A stretch of DNA of 64,000 nt, from NCBI RefSeq assembly GCF_009834915.1, contig NZ_WVHS01000005.1:310001-374000 (forward strand), read 5' to 3'. Positions 17,447 to 27,414 of the stretch are shown here, in pieces. The DNA comes from Hufsiella ginkgonis. GTDB taxonomy: Bacteria; Bacteroidota; Bacteroidia; Sphingobacteriales; Sphingobacteriaceae. The stretch's first letter is position 1. Each line of letters starts with the position of its first letter. The notes below the pieces were generated by a model that saw only the letters and a program-made list of their open reading frames with translations, was not told where the DNA came from and did no database searches. Position numbers and translations under genes: made by a program.

Positions 17447-18379
17447 CTATTTAAGTTTAGCGAATTCTTTGGCAGTTACTTTAAAAACCGACCCGTGCCG
17501 AATACCGGCGGGCAGGGTGATCTTATCCGAAATATCCGTCCAGTTTTTCAGGTCGGTGGACGTTATCGCGCCGTATTTATGCTGTGTATATTTATCGAAG
17601 TAAACGATCCACTGGTTACCGATCTTCAGGGTGGTTGGTCCTTCAGCCCAGTAATTGCCGGTGATCGGTGCGCTGGCTGCCGAATACGGGCCTGCCAGTT
17701 TACCGGCAAATGCGATCTTCAGGTTCTTTTGCGGCGGCTCACGTGTTTCGTCTTTCAGGAACATCACAAACTGTTTCCCATCCTTTACGATGGTGGCATC
17801 GATCGAGTTAAAGCCGGGATCGTAAAGTACCCGGGTATCGCTAAACTGTTTAAAATCTTTGGTAGTTACATAATAGATCCGGTGATTGTAACCGTTATCC
17901 GCTTTAGAGGCCGTTTCGTTAAAGCGGCCCGGGATGGTGGTAGCCCAGTAAATAAGATATTCTTTCGTTTTAGGATCGACCGTGATCTCGGGCGCCCAGG
18001 AATTACGCGCACCCTCTTCTTTGCCCATTACAGGGATAAATTGCTGCTCCGACCAATGGATAAGGTCTTTCGAACTGACATGGCCGATGCCCTTTTCGGT
18101 CCAGCTTACGGTCCACACCAGGTGAAACAAACCATCAACACCTCGGATAATGCAGGGATCGCGCATCAGCTTGTCCTTACTAAGTACCGGGCGGAGAAAC
18201 GAGCTATCGCCCTTTAACGATTTCCAGGCATAGCCGTCCGTGCTGTAGGCCAGGTGAAGGCCGTCTTCGCCGTTACCTTTAAAATAGCTGAACAAATAAA
18301 TCTCTTTGGGAAGCTTTTCCTGCGCCAGTGCCGAAAATGTAATGAATAACGATAGCAATAAACAGGTAAAGCGATTCAT
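17447..18379 (-). CDS. Glycoside hydrolase family 43-like protein, exported
   Basis: 310 residues with a cleavable signal peptide (ends F-S-A-L-A-Q, about 19). It has the five-bladed propeller pattern of GH43, with all three catalytic acids visible: the base Asp in M-R-D-P-C-I-I, the pKa-modulating Asp in S-I-D-A-T-I-V, and the acid Glu in W-A-E-G-P-T-T. Typical activities are alpha-L-arabinofuranosidase, beta-xylosidase or exo-galactanase; the specificity cannot be read from the sequence. First gene of the trio with the oxidoreductase and SMP-30 lactonase genes. The closeness of the xyl locus is suggestive of pentose-containing substrates but not proof. Confidence 0.82.
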   Translation of the reverse strand: MNRFTCLLLSLFITFSALAQEKLPKEIYLFSYFKGNGEDGLHLAYSTDGYAWKSLKGDSSFLRPVLSKDKLMRDPCIIRGVDGLFHLVWTVSWTEKGIGHVSSKDLIHWSEQQFIPVMGKEEGARNSWAPEITVDPKTKEYLIYWATTIPGRFNETASKADNGYNHRIYYVTTKDFKQFSDTRVLYDPGFNSIDATIVKDGKQFVMFLKDETREPPQKNLKIAFAGKLAGPYSAASAPITGNYWAEGPTTLKIGNQWIVYFDKYTQHKYGAITSTDLKNWTDISDKITLPAGIRHGSVFKVTAKEFAKLK

Positions 18380-18705
18380 AATGGTGTTTGAAAACGATGC
18401 AATATAGGAAATTAAGAGAAACCGATGGAGTAATCATTTCGCTCAAAGGGCGCAAATACACGCAAAGATTGGCACAGAAGGTCGCCTGGCGTAGCCCGCT
18501 TTACGCCCTGGTGTGAGCCTGCTTCATCAAATAAGCACACTGGAAGGTGAAAGGTAATTGGGGGGGGCCTGGTCGCTCCAATAATATTTTGGCTAAAGCA
18601 GAAAGCACGGGCGGATTAATTGACAAAAACCAGCAAGCTCCGCCACTACCATCAAAAAAAAACGGGGCCTTCCGGTCCCGTTTCCCTTATCAAACAACAG
18701 CCCTG
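18380..18705. other. Intergenic region with word repeats and terminator
   Basis: A 326-bp non-coding gap between the GH43 start and the CHRD stop. It holds a degenerate member of the CTTTGCGCCC repeat family at about 18441-18535 (AAAGGGCGCAAA, ACGCAAAG, TTTACGCCC) and a GGGGGGG tract near 18560. The CHRD gene's terminator lies at 18652-18683. No ORF was judged real. Confidence 0.5.
18652..18683 (-). terminator. Rho-independent terminator of the CHRD gene / fucosidase operon
   Basis: A 10-bp stem, AAACGGGRCC paired with GGYCCCGTTT (one G-U pair), with a four-base loop. On the minus strand it is followed directly by a run of nine T (the A-run at 18653-18661). It starts about 23 nt after the CHRD stop codon. 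Confidence 0.9.
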
Positions 18706-19194
18706 TTACTGAAACTTAATATTCCCCCTGATCTCCCCTGCCGGGATGGTGGTACTGTGTACGTTCAAATACCATTTACCGCCCAGGAACTGTGCTTCTT
18801 CTGCGACAGTGAGGGCACGGGTGGTGCCGGTAATACCGCCGGAGCTGGTGGTGGCGAAACCGGTGATCCCGATAATTACCGGTGAGCTTTTGGTGTCTGA
18901 GCCGTCTTCCGCTCCATGGAAGTGCATGTTGGCGGTGCTTGCAGTGGCCGAGCCCAGCTGCCAGCTTAGCGTATAATTAATGGTTTTCGCTTTGGTATCG
19001 TACATGATGTGGGCTGAACCGGTGCCCGTGCTGGCATTGGCAGGCACTTCCTGTGCGCCCGACAAGGTAACGTCTACCATTTTATATTGCCCGGCAGTAT
19101 CCTCGTCGTCTTTACTGCAGCTTTGCAAAGTGATCGCAAAAATTCCTGTCAAAAGGATCACAGCAAGGATCCTGCTCTTAAATATAGCTTTCAT
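18706..19194 (-). CDS. CHRD domain lipoprotein
   Basis: 162 residues from the ATG at 19194; an upstream in-frame extension exists but the lipoprotein signal begins M-K-A-I-F-K. Lipobox I-T-L-Q-S-C has its cysteine near 27. The mature part is one CHRD domain: V-T-L-S-G-A-Q-E-V-P, A-N-M-H-F-H-G-A, and a C-terminal W-Y-L-N-V-H-S-T-T-I-P-A-G-E-I-R-G, the standard HSxxxPxGEIRG ending. CHRD domains occur in chordin and many bacterial secreted proteins; their biochemical role is not established. Last gene of the fucosidase-type operon, followed by a strong terminator. Confidence 0.92.
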   Translation of the reverse strand: MKAIFKSRILAVILLTGIFAITLQSCSKDDEDTAGQYKMVDVTLSGAQEVPANASTGTGSAHIMYDTKAKTINYTLSWQLGSATASTANMHFHGAEDGSDTKSSPVIIGITGFATTSSGGITGTTRALTVAEEAQFLGGKWYLNVHSTTIPAGEIRGNIKFQ

Positions 19195-19272
19195 AATTAA
19201 TAGTTTTCCAGGAGATACGGGAGCGAGCACGGGGAAGGTTGCCCGGGCAGCGTTTTTTGCCAGCCCTTTACA

Positions 19273-22236
19273 CTATTTCACCGGTACAACCTGGTACACC
19301 CTGCCTGCAATCGTCGGGAATGAAACGACACCGTTTAGCGCACTCGTTTTAACCAACCGGCCATTGCTGGTGATTTTAACCGGGACCCCGGGTTTAAGCT
19401 TGCAGGAATTTCCATACCTGGACTGGATGACAGCGCTTTGCAATTGTTTATCCCGCCAGGTAACCCCTACTTCGAAGCCTCCCCTCGCCACAATGCCGCT
19501 GACGCTGCCTGCGGGCCAGGCCGAAGGCAGTGCCGGCAGCAGGTCGATCGATCCGTTCTGGCTCTGCATCAGCATTTCGTTCACGCCCGAGGTAAACCCG
19601 AAGTTGCCATCGATCTGGAATGGCGGGTGCGCGTCGAACAGGTTGGGGAACAACCCGCCGCCATCGCCTCTTGCCGGGTCTTTTGATCCCGGCTCGCCAA
19701 GCAGGTTACTCAGGATCAGGTAAGCGTGATCGCCATCCAGGAAACGTGCCCAGAAATTGATCTTCCAGGCCAGCGACCACCCTGTGGCTCCGTCGCCGCG
19801 CAGCAGCAGCGATTGCCGGGCAGCCTTAAACAGTTCCGGGGTAGCCGGGGTAACCTGGTTAGAAGGGAACACCGTGTATAAGTGAGAAACATGCCGGTTA
19901 TGGTCATTGGGGCTATCCTTATCTTCGAGCCACTCCTGCAACTGCCCCAACCGACCGATCTGCAGCGGTGCCAGCCGTGCCTGCGCAGCTTTGACCTTCG
20001 CCTGGAGAGGGGCATCCACCCCAAGGATTATCGCGGAGGCGAGCACCTGTGCAAAAACGTCGCGGGTGATAGACATGTCCATGGTAGCGCCCACGGTAAT
20101 ACCGCCATTCTCCGGGGAGTACGAGGGGGATATCACGAGCCATTTATGCACCGGTTCCTCCGCCAGGATACCCAGCAGGAACTCTGCGGATCCTTTCATG
20201 GCGGGATAATACTTTCGCAGGAACGCCTTGTCGCCGGTAAACAGGTAATGTTCCCATAAATGCGTAGAAAGCCAGGCGCCTCCCATGGGCCACATGCCCG
20301 AAGAGCCGTCGATAGGCGCCACATCGCGCCATAGGTTTACGTTGTGGTGGGCCGTCCAGCCCGGCGCGCCGTACATCTGGCTGGCTGCTTTCATACCGCT
20401 TTCGCTGAGGTCTTTCATCAGGTTAAAAAGGGGTTCGCCACATTCGGAAAGGTTGGCCGTTTCAGACAGCCAGTAGTTCATCTCGGTATTAATGTTAATG
20501 GTATAGCGGCTTCCCCACGGTGGGGTTTGTTTATCGTTCCAAAGCCCCTGCAGCGTGGCAGCTTGTCCGCCCGGGCGACTGCAGGCAATGAGCAGGTATC
20601 GCCCATATTGATACAGGAGCGATGACAAACCCGGATCGCCTCCCTCCTGGAAACGCCTTACGCGCTCATCGGTCGGCCTGAGCCTGCCAGGCCCTGATCC
20701 CAGGTCAATGGAAACACGGTTATATAAGCGCTGGTGATCAGCCACATGTGCTGCTTTCAACTGTGAATAAGTTTTCCTGCCTGCCGCATCTATCTGCCTG
20801 TCGGCGATGGCATCTTCGTCCGCCGAAAGATCTTTCCAGTTCACATAGTTCGTTGCCGCGGTTAAGGTAAGCACAACGGTATCCGCCCCGGCGACCACCA
20901 GGCCCGCATCGCTTACGTTTACTGATCCGCCCCTTGCGGCAGCCCGCAGATGAGAGGAAAATTCGATCCTGCCTTTCATCCCGCCTTCGCCATCGCCGCC
21001 AGTACCGCGCATCACCAGGGTGCCGTCGCCGGCAGTTACCTGCGTTTTTTGCAGCGAGTTAAGCGAAGCGGTGAAAGAGACACCGCCCGGCCTGGTGCTC
21101 CAGATGCGCATCACCAGCACATTATCAGGCGCGCTTACAAAGGTTTCCCGCACATACGAGGTCCCGTTAATTGTAAAAGCGGTAGTGGTGAGGCCTGTGC
21201 TAAGATCGAGTTTTCGCAGGTACCCGATCACCTCTCCCGGCGGCAGTACAGACCTGATCCATAAGTTTCCCAGTGTCTGGTACTGCGGCTGGTGCAGCGG
21301 GATGGCCATGGCCGAGTCTTTCCAGAGCTTTTCCGCCTCCGCGGATTTATGGTCCATCAGCAAGGCACGGATCTTTTTCATCGCGCTGCCGGCGGAAGGA
21401 TTGACCGGGTCGTTCGGTCCGCCAGCCCAGATGGTCCCTTCATTCAGCTGCACCTGCTCTTCGTCTGCGCCCCCGTACACCATCGCGCCCAGGCGACCGT
21501 TCCCGATGGGCAATGCCTGCACCCACTCCCAGGCAGGATGGTTATACCAAAGGTTCATGGGGTCGCCCGGCGATGCGCCATACCGGTATATTCGCGCAGG
21601 TTTCAGCCCGGTACCGCCATTGCTTTTATTCGGAAGAACGGCACTGGCCGGCAATATGGCCGGAAAATCCCATTGCGAGACCCTGCCGGGTAAGTCCTTC
21701 GGTTCTTTTAACCCGGCCGTTACATCAGCTTCCCCGAAAGCACGGTTGTAGATCACGATCCTGGTGACGACGCCTTTAAAGCGATGTTCGCCGGCAAGAT
21801 CGCCGCCCACCCGCAACGGACCTCCTTCTTTACTAAAAGAAACCATAGCCGCCACCGGTGTGGCAGCGGCCAGCGTACCGTTAATATAGAGAGACTGGAC
21901 CTTTTTTCCGCGATCGATCACGCACGTTACCATCAGTGGTTCATTCCCGGTAGGCAGCTTGCCTTCGCTTACATCGCCGCCCGTATTTAAGAAACGGAGG
22001 GTACCCTTACCCGTTTCGAGGCGGTAGGCTGAGCGGCTGTCGCCAATCAGCTTGTTAAACACCTGCGCGCCCTCGGGGCAGGCGGGATCAACTGTTATCC
22101 ATGCCTGGATGGTAAGGTTGTTATTTTGCGGGTTATAATCTGCTTCGTATACCGGCGTTTGGGCGTTAAATACGGTCTGGGATCTTGTTGCCACGGAAAT
22201 GGCGGCTGCAAACAGCAACAGGAGGTATTTCTTCAT
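19273..22236 (-). CDS. LamG-GH95 fusion, alpha-L-fucosidase/galactosidase-type glycoside hydrolase
   Basis: 987 residues, exported (signal ends near A-T-R-S-Q, about 20). Residues about 25-200 form a LamG/concanavalin-like domain ([25 protein letters not shown]). The GH95 body follows from about 225: [19 protein letters not shown], then the catalytic-site asparagines in [12 protein letters not shown], the acid region in [10 protein letters not shown], and [11 protein letters not shown] near the C-terminus carrying the second catalytic Asp. GH95 inverts alpha-1,2-L-fucosides or alpha-L-galactosides. The family is usually about 750-800 residues, so the LamG module is an addition. Confidence 0.93.
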   Translation of the reverse strand: MKKYLLLLFAAAISVATRSQTVFNAQTPVYEADYNPQNNNLTIQAWITVDPACPEGAQVFNKLIGDSRSAYRLETGKGTLRFLNTGGDVSEGKLPTGNEPLMVTCVIDRGKKVQSLYINGTLAAATPVAAMVSFSKEGGPLRVGGDLAGEHRFKGVVTRIVIYNRAFGEADVTAGLKEPKDLPGRVSQWDFPAILPASAVLPNKSNGGTGLKPARIYRYGASPGDPMNLWYNHPAWEWVQALPIGNGRLGAMVYGGADEEQVQLNEGTIWAGGPNDPVNPSAGSAMKKIRALLMDHKSAEAEKLWKDSAMAIPLHQPQYQTLGNLWIRSVLPPGEVIGYLRKLDLSTGLTTTAFTINGTSYVRETFVSAPDNVLVMRIWSTRPGGVSFTASLNSLQKTQVTAGDGTLVMRGTGGDGEGGMKGRIEFSSHLRAAARGGSVNVSDAGLVVAGADTVVLTLTAATNYVNWKDLSADEDAIADRQIDAAGRKTYSQLKAAHVADHQRLYNRVSIDLGSGPGRLRPTDERVRRFQEGGDPGLSSLLYQYGRYLLIACSRPGGQAATLQGLWNDKQTPPWGSRYTININTEMNYWLSETANLSECGEPLFNLMKDLSESGMKAASQMYGAPGWTAHHNVNLWRDVAPIDGSSGMWPMGGAWLSTHLWEHYLFTGDKAFLRKYYPAMKGSAEFLLGILAEEPVHKWLVISPSYSPENGGITVGATMDMSITRDVFAQVLASAIILGVDAPLQAKVKAAQARLAPLQIGRLGQLQEWLEDKDSPNDHNRHVSHLYTVFPSNQVTPATPELFKAARQSLLLRGDGATGWSLAWKINFWARFLDGDHAYLILSNLLGEPGSKDPARGDGGGLFPNLFDAHPPFQIDGNFGFTSGVNEMLMQSQNGSIDLLPALPSAWPAGSVSGIVARGGFEVGVTWRDKQLQSAVIQSRYGNSCKLKPGVPVKITSNGRLVKTSALNGVVSFPTIAGRVYQVVPVK

Positions 22237-22252
22237 AATTGGCTACAAATTA

Positions 22253-22350
22253 CCTTTGCGTTCTTTGCGAAGCTCTTTGCGGTATTTGCGCAAAATAAAG
22301 CGCACTATTTACGCAAAGGGCGCAGTGGTTTATGCAAAGGGCACAAAGGG
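22253..22350. repeat. CTTTGCG-type word repeat between esterase and GH95 genes
   Basis: Several CTTTGCG/CGCAAAG words in both orientations fill most of the 131-bp gap (CTTTGCGTTCTTTGCG on the left, CGCAAAGGGCGCA on the right), able to fold into more than one hairpin. Same family as the inverted repeat at 3891-3947. Confidence 0.5.
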
Positions 22351-22367
22351 ATGAAATGATTGATCAC

Positions 22368-24686
22368 TTATTTTTTCTGCGCGAACAGCCAATCCCACAC
22401 TTCCGGCTTTCCATAGGCAGGATCCCAGGCCCCGTGCCCCACTCCCGGCAGCTCCGTATAGATCGGGTCGCCCCCCGCAGCCTTCAGCGCCGCTGTCATA
22501 TCGCGCGACCGTTTAGGTAATACCGTTACGTCCTTATCGCCATGAAATATCCAAAGCGGCGTTTTTGCCAACTTAGGCGCAAAGGCCAGGTCGCCGCCGC
22601 CGCAAACGGGTATGGCAGCCGCAAAAAAACCGTCCTTACGCTGCAGGAGTTCCCACGTGGCAAAACCGCCCATCGAAAGGCCGGTGATGTAGATGCGGCG
22701 TTTATCTATCTTATTCTCTTTGATCACCTGGTCGATCACTTTCATGGCCAATGCTAACGGCCAGGCGGGGGTTGCGCTCATGGTATGCCCCGGGGCGCCG
22801 AAAGGGGTGTTTACCCATACATCGTCGCGCACATTCATCGCCGATGGCTGGTCCGGGCATTGAGGCGCCAGCACATAACAGGGGTACTTTTCCCAGAAGG
22901 GCGTTGGACGGAAGCGAAAAAACTGGTAGCGGTTATCGGTACCGCGCTCCCCGTAGCCGTGCATAAAGATCACGATCGGGTAATTCTTGCCCTTATCGAT
23001 CACCGCCGGTTTATGAAGCCGGTATGGCAGCGTATGGCCGTCTTGCTGGTACGAGTGAAAGGCAAAATCCTTAAATGGCAGTTCCCACTGCTCAAATGGG
23101 ATGGCCTGGAAATCGTCGGTGCGGAACGGCCCCGCAAGGAGGCCTTCTTTATTTGCCAGGGTACCCGGGGGATTGTCGGCCCAATTATATCTTACGGCTA
23201 CAGGCCTGGTTACCCCGGGGCTCGACACGATGACCTTGCTACCCCGGATCACCGCATTTGCCCATACGAATTTCTCGTCCGCAGCGGCAATTCCAAAGCC
23301 TTTCAGCTCCTGCCCGTTGGCCGTCAGTCCCGAGCCGGTATTGGAAAATGTCAGCTCGATGGTATTACCGGCAATCCTCATCGACCGGTACACCGGCCCT
23401 GAATACACCAGCTGCTGGCCGTATGCTACCTTGCGCGCGGCCAGTGCGAGACGTATACCCACATCTTTCTTATTCGTTGGGTGGATATCTGCGGCATCGC
23501 CGATATCGGTGATCACCGCCATGCCGGTAGCAGGCAGCGACAGGGTTTTTAACTGCGCCTCGCGCACCCATGCCCAGTTTCCTTCGGCAGGCGCGGTAGC
23601 CGGTTTCCGGAAATTAGCCAGCTGGACAAACAGGAAGGGGAAATCGCCCTGTTTCCATTGTGCCCGCCAGTCGCTGATCATCCGCGGGAAAAGCGTTCTA
23701 TATTCTACCGCCTGCGCGAGCTTGTCGCCGTTGCTCTCGCCCTGGTACCAGATCACTCCCTTAATGCCATAAGGCACCAGGGGCGCCACCATAGCGTTGT
23801 ATAAATTAGCGGGGGCGCCGAAACCACCATCCGGCGCATTTATCCCCGCTGGTTTTGGTCCCTGAGGGTCCAAATTCCATTTCTTTATCGCTTGCTGGTA
23901 AGCTGCCAACTTTGCAGGGTACTCAGCTGTTGCCGTTTCGTAATTCTTTACCAGCGCCTGGTGTGCGTTTACGTAGGTGGTAAATGCCGGCAGTTGCTTT
24001 AAACCGGGCAGGCTGGTCCATGCCTGTGCAGGGGTGCCGCCTTTGTAAGTGGCGATCATACCTACCGGGACCCGCAGGTTATTGCGCAGTTCCTTGGCGA
24101 AGTAATACCCTACGGCCGAAAAGCCGTGCCACGCCCATTGCGGATCGGCCATGGCTTCGGGCGTGCACACGATCCATTTCCCGTTGCGGGAACCGGCCGC
24201 CACCGGCGCAATGTCTTTTTGGGGCTCCAGCGACGAAGCGAACGGAACGAAGAACAGGTGAAGCAAGTCATCTTTGGCGTTCGGGATCCCGGCGGCGCCG
24301 CTTTTCTCCGTCTGGATACCAAATTCCATGTTCGACTGCCCGGAGGCGAGCCATACATCGCCCACCAGTACATCACTAAACGTGATAGCGCCCGCGGCCG
24401 ACCTGATGGTCATACCATACGGACCGCCTGCCGGGTATACATCCAGTTTCAGCGACCAGTTGCCGGCGGCATCAGCGGTGGCGTTAAATACCTTCGACAT
24501 AAACTCCACGGTGACCGTTTCGCCCGGATCCGCCCAACCCCATACCGGCACTTTCACGCCGCGCTGGATTACCATGTGCTCGCCGATAATTGCCGGGAGC
24601 CTGATCTTAGCCAATGCCGGATTAATCACACCGAAGCAGATCAATGCCAAACTGGCAACCTGGATATACAATGATCTTTTAAACAT
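22368..24686 (-). CDS. Two-domain carbohydrate esterase: SGNH acetylesterase plus alpha/beta-hydrolase
   Basis: 772 residues, exported (signal ends near P-A-L-A-K). Residues about 27-510 match sialate-O-acetylesterase-type SGNH enzymes: beta-sandwich start I-G-E-H-M-V-I-Q-R-G, nucleophile in A-S-G-Q-S-N-M-E, G-V-I-W-Y-Q-G-E-S-N block, catalytic His in D-I-H-P-T-N-K. Residues about 545-772 are an alpha/beta-hydrolase of the PHB-depolymerase/CE1-like type: F-M-H-G-Y-G-E-R-G oxyanion region, nucleophile elbow G-L-S-M-G-G-F, Asp in F-H-G-D-K-D-V, His in V-G-H-G-A-W. Both triads look complete. It probably removes two kinds of O-acyl group from the same glycan. It sits 9 bp after the second GH71/99 gene, hence co-transcribed. 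Confidence 0.9.
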   Translation of the reverse strand: MFKRSLYIQVASLALICFGVINPALAKIRLPAIIGEHMVIQRGVKVPVWGWADPGETVTVEFMSKVFNATADAAGNWSLKLDVYPAGGPYGMTIRSAAGAITFSDVLVGDVWLASGQSNMEFGIQTEKSGAAGIPNAKDDLLHLFFVPFASSLEPQKDIAPVAAGSRNGKWIVCTPEAMADPQWAWHGFSAVGYYFAKELRNNLRVPVGMIATYKGGTPAQAWTSLPGLKQLPAFTTYVNAHQALVKNYETATAEYPAKLAAYQQAIKKWNLDPQGPKPAGINAPDGGFGAPANLYNAMVAPLVPYGIKGVIWYQGESNGDKLAQAVEYRTLFPRMISDWRAQWKQGDFPFLFVQLANFRKPATAPAEGNWAWVREAQLKTLSLPATGMAVITDIGDAADIHPTNKKDVGIRLALAARKVAYGQQLVYSGPVYRSMRIAGNTIELTFSNTGSGLTANGQELKGFGIAAADEKFVWANAVIRGSKVIVSSPGVTRPVAVRYNWADNPPGTLANKEGLLAGPFRTDDFQAIPFEQWELPFKDFAFHSYQQDGHTLPYRLHKPAVIDKGKNYPIVIFMHGYGERGTDNRYQFFRFRPTPFWEKYPCYVLAPQCPDQPSAMNVRDDVWVNTPFGAPGHTMSATPAWPLALAMKVIDQVIKENKIDKRRIYITGLSMGGFATWELLQRKDGFFAAAIPVCGGGDLAFAPKLAKTPLWIFHGDKDVTVLPKRSRDMTAALKAAGGDPIYTELPGVGHGAWDPAYGKPEVWDWLFAQKK

Positions 24687-24695
24687 ATCGTCAAC

Positions 24696-25982
24696 CTATT
24701 TCCTCTGGGGCATTTTGCTGCTGAAAGGAACTTCCTTCCGCAGCATTTTCCCGGCTTCTCCTGTTAACCACAGGTAATGATCAGACGGCTTACCATCCAT
24801 GCCGATGAACTGAACATCGCCTACGTTTACCGGGGGCCGGTCTGTGGTTTTAAAGATAGCCGTTGCCTCATTTACCTCATCAAACATCGCTACGTACACC
24901 ATCTGCGCACCTGCCTGGATGGTGGTGCTTACCTGTTGCCAGTAAAAGCGTCCTCCCTGCCGGGGAATGGATCCGGAAGGTTTCACATCGTCCGGGAACT
25001 CATACGTGCTCAGGTTATGCCAGCTAAAGCCGGGGGTGATACAAGGTACATAATCGAGGTTATTTTTCCTGCACCAGTCCATATCGCCTGCCAGGAGGTC
25101 GCGGTAGCGGTCCATATCATTGTGCAGCAGCGGCGTGAATCGCTGAACGGTCCATGGAAGCACGATATCGGCTTTCCGGAGAATGGTATGCAGGTACGGG
25201 TCTTTAATGCAGTCGGCATTCAGGTCGCGCCAGAAAGCCGGTACACCAAGCATCACAGCACAACCGCCGTATTGAGGATCGTTTTTAAGAAAGTTGATCA
25301 GCTTCTCGAGACCGATGTTGCGGATATTGTACGGCCTGTCGGGAAAACCGATACCCCAGATGGCCACCACCGGTTTATTGCCCTGGCAGAGATACGTTTT
25401 ATTACCGGGGCGGTTGGTTACTTTCAACTCGTCGACGAGGTATTTCCAGTCTTCGATGATGGCCGAGCAATCCTCTCCCGCAGCGCGCAGTCCCGAAAGG
25501 TCGTACATGACCGCGATGGCGCGGCTATTGTTCGCCGAAGCCTCCAACGCATGCTGCAGCACCACACTGGAGCGTTTACGCGACTCGGGCGTACGTACCC
25601 CGCTAAAGAAACGCTGCATAAATACGCCGTCGACGCCGTAATCTTTCATCCACTTAAAGTGCAGATCGACCGTGCTTTTATCGTAAGAGCTGAATAACCT
25701 GGCGGCGCTGCCATCGGCGAGCTTAAACGGTGTAGGGTATGTTTTTTCGTATTCCGATACATCTGGCCATAGGTCAATGCCTACCTTTTTCTCGCTGGCA
25801 AAGTAATGGCTGAAACCGGAATTGGACCCATCGCCTTCCGCGCGGAACCAGCCCTGGTAGCCGGCCATCACGAGGCCTTTATAGGAAGGGAACAGGGAGG
25901 TTTTTGCATGCCGCGTTTGTGCATGCCCGGTAAATAGGGCAAAGAACAACAAGTACAGGGCAAGTGAACGTTTGGTTAACAT
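24696..25982 (-). CDS. GH71/99-like glycoside hydrolase, paralogue B
   Basis: 428 residues from the ATG at 25982; the frame extends eight codons further to a TTG, but the signal peptide begins M-L-T-K-R-S and ends near G-H-A-Q. The fold is a TIM barrel of the GH71/99-like group: V-M-A-G-Y-Q-G-W-F near 38, D-L-H-F-K-W-M-K-D-Y-G-V-D-G-V-F-M-Q-R near 115, P-G-F-S-W-H-N-L, and Y-V-A-M-F-D-E-V-N-E-A-T-A-I-F-K near 370 with the probable acidic active-site residues. Known GH71/GH99 enzymes are endo-alpha-1,3-glucanases and endo-alpha-mannosidases; the Bacteroidota branch is largely uncharacterised. About half identical by eye to the next gene and nearly touching it, so a tandem duplication. Confidence 0.8.
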   Translation of the reverse strand: MLTKRSLALYLLFFALFTGHAQTRHAKTSLFPSYKGLVMAGYQGWFRAEGDGSNSGFSHYFASEKKVGIDLWPDVSEYEKTYPTPFKLADGSAARLFSSYDKSTVDLHFKWMKDYGVDGVFMQRFFSGVRTPESRKRSSVVLQHALEASANNSRAIAVMYDLSGLRAAGEDCSAIIEDWKYLVDELKVTNRPGNKTYLCQGNKPVVAIWGIGFPDRPYNIRNIGLEKLINFLKNDPQYGGCAVMLGVPAFWRDLNADCIKDPYLHTILRKADIVLPWTVQRFTPLLHNDMDRYRDLLAGDMDWCRKNNLDYVPCITPGFSWHNLSTYEFPDDVKPSGSIPRQGGRFYWQQVSTTIQAGAQMVYVAMFDEVNEATAIFKTTDRPPVNVGDVQFIGMDGKPSDHYLWLTGEAGKMLRKEVPFSSKMPQRK

Positions 25983-26008
25983 AGTTTGGTCTCCTGGTTT
26001 AGGCAAGG

Positions 26009-27265
26009 TTATTTCTTTGGCATCGTAGCCGTAAATGGTACTTCTTTACGCAGCATCCTTGCGGCGTAGCCGGCCAGGAACAGGTAGTGGTCTGGTGGCA
26101 CATCGTCTTCAAACGTCACAAAACTGCTGGCGCCTGCGGGTGGGTTCTTCGAGATCTTGAAGATGGCGGTACCTTCGTCAATTTCGTCGAACATGGCTAC
26201 GTAGATCATTTCGGCGCCCAGGCTAATGCAGCCCGCCACTTGCTGCCAGAAGAAATTTCCGCGGTTACGCGGTGTTTGGTTAAAGGGGCTCGCCGGCTTC
26301 ATGTTATGCCAGCTAAAGCCCGGGAATACCACCGGCACATAATCCACTTTATTAAGCTTACACCATTCCAGGTCTGCTTTTATGCCCGCCTGGAAACGGG
26401 GGTAGCTGCGCTCATTGTACCTGCCTACCAACCAGGGGTGTATAATGTCGGCATGCTTGCAAACTTCCAGTAACTCAGGGTCTGATATTGCGTCGGCATT
26501 CAGCTCGCGCCAATGCGTGGGTACGCCCAGCAGGATGGCACAGTTGCCGTATACCGGATCGTGCTGCAAAAAGTCGATGATCTTTTTGATAGTTACAAGC
26601 GTGTATCGCCTCCCATCGTTAAACCCTACGCCCCACAAAGCTACAAGCGGTTTCCCGTTGTGGTACAGGTAGGTTTGGTTGGGCCTGCCGGTAAGTTTCA
26701 GGCTGTCGACAAGATTTTTCCAGTCGTTTATCACCACTTCTTCATCGCCTTCGCGCATCCCCGAGAAATCATACATTACCGAGATGGCGCGTTTGTTGGT
26801 TTGTGCGGCATCGAGCGCATTGCCGAGTACCCGGGTGATGTGAAAACGTGATTTTCTTTCCTTCAGGTTAGAAACGAATCGCTGCATAAATACCCCGTCG
26901 ATGCCGTAATCCTTCATCCACTTAAAGTGTAGATCGGTAGTTGAGCGGTCGTGGGAGCTGAAAACGGAGGCCTGCCTGCCTTCTTTATCAAGAAAGGGCG
27001 TTTGGTACGTTTTAGCGTATTCAGACACGTCGGGCCACATGTCTACTTTCGTGAAACCGGGCTCGAACTTTCCGCCGAGGGCGAAGTGGGTCCATCCCCG
27101 GTTAGCGCCATCGGTGGGGGTGTTAAACCAGCCCTGGTAGCCGGCCATTACCAGGCCCTTGTAGCTTTTGTAAAGGGAAGTACGGGCGTGCTTACTTTGT
27201 GAAAACGAGGGTGCGGCGAAAAAGAGGAACGAAAGAAAAAAAAGCTTCGTGATAGGTCTCGACAT
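26009..27265 (-). CDS. GH71/99-like glycoside hydrolase, paralogue A
   Basis: 418 residues from the ATG at 27265 (an in-frame GTG lies four codons upstream). Signal peptide ends near P-S-F-S-Q. The same motifs as paralogue B are present: V-M-A-G-Y-Q-G-W-F, D-L-H-F-K-W-M-K-D-Y-G-I-D-G, P-G-F-S-W-H-N-M and Y-V-A-M-F-D-E-I-D-E-G-T-A-I-F-K. Here the last motif is the family consensus (DEGTAIFK), whereas paralogue B reads N-E-A-T, so the two may have diverged in specificity. It is 149 bp downstream of GH29. Likely acts in the periplasm or at the surface in the same glycan pathway. Confidence 0.8.
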   Translation of the reverse strand: MSRPITKLFFLSFLFFAAPSFSQSKHARTSLYKSYKGLVMAGYQGWFNTPTDGANRGWTHFALGGKFEPGFTKVDMWPDVSEYAKTYQTPFLDKEGRQASVFSSHDRSTTDLHFKWMKDYGIDGVFMQRFVSNLKERKSRFHITRVLGNALDAAQTNKRAISVMYDFSGMREGDEEVVINDWKNLVDSLKLTGRPNQTYLYHNGKPLVALWGVGFNDGRRYTLVTIKKIIDFLQHDPVYGNCAILLGVPTHWRELNADAISDPELLEVCKHADIIHPWLVGRYNERSYPRFQAGIKADLEWCKLNKVDYVPVVFPGFSWHNMKPASPFNQTPRNRGNFFWQQVAGCISLGAEMIYVAMFDEIDEGTAIFKISKNPPAGASSFVTFEDDVPPDHYLFLAGYAARMLRKEVPFTATMPKK

Positions 27266-27414
27266 TGGTTTGGGCACGGTTAAGTACGGTCAAAACTACC
27301 AGGCGCAATTAATAATTGATTAATAAAAGGCTAATTTTTGGGGTATAGTTACGTGTGGGTATATTTTTTGGAAATATGTGGTTTTTCTTTTCGCGCAAAA
27401 ATGATGCACCCCGT

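Noticed and set aside
18441-18535. CRISPR-like array
   Set aside because: Words are short, irregularly spaced and in both orientations; there are no spacers of constant length and no cas genes.
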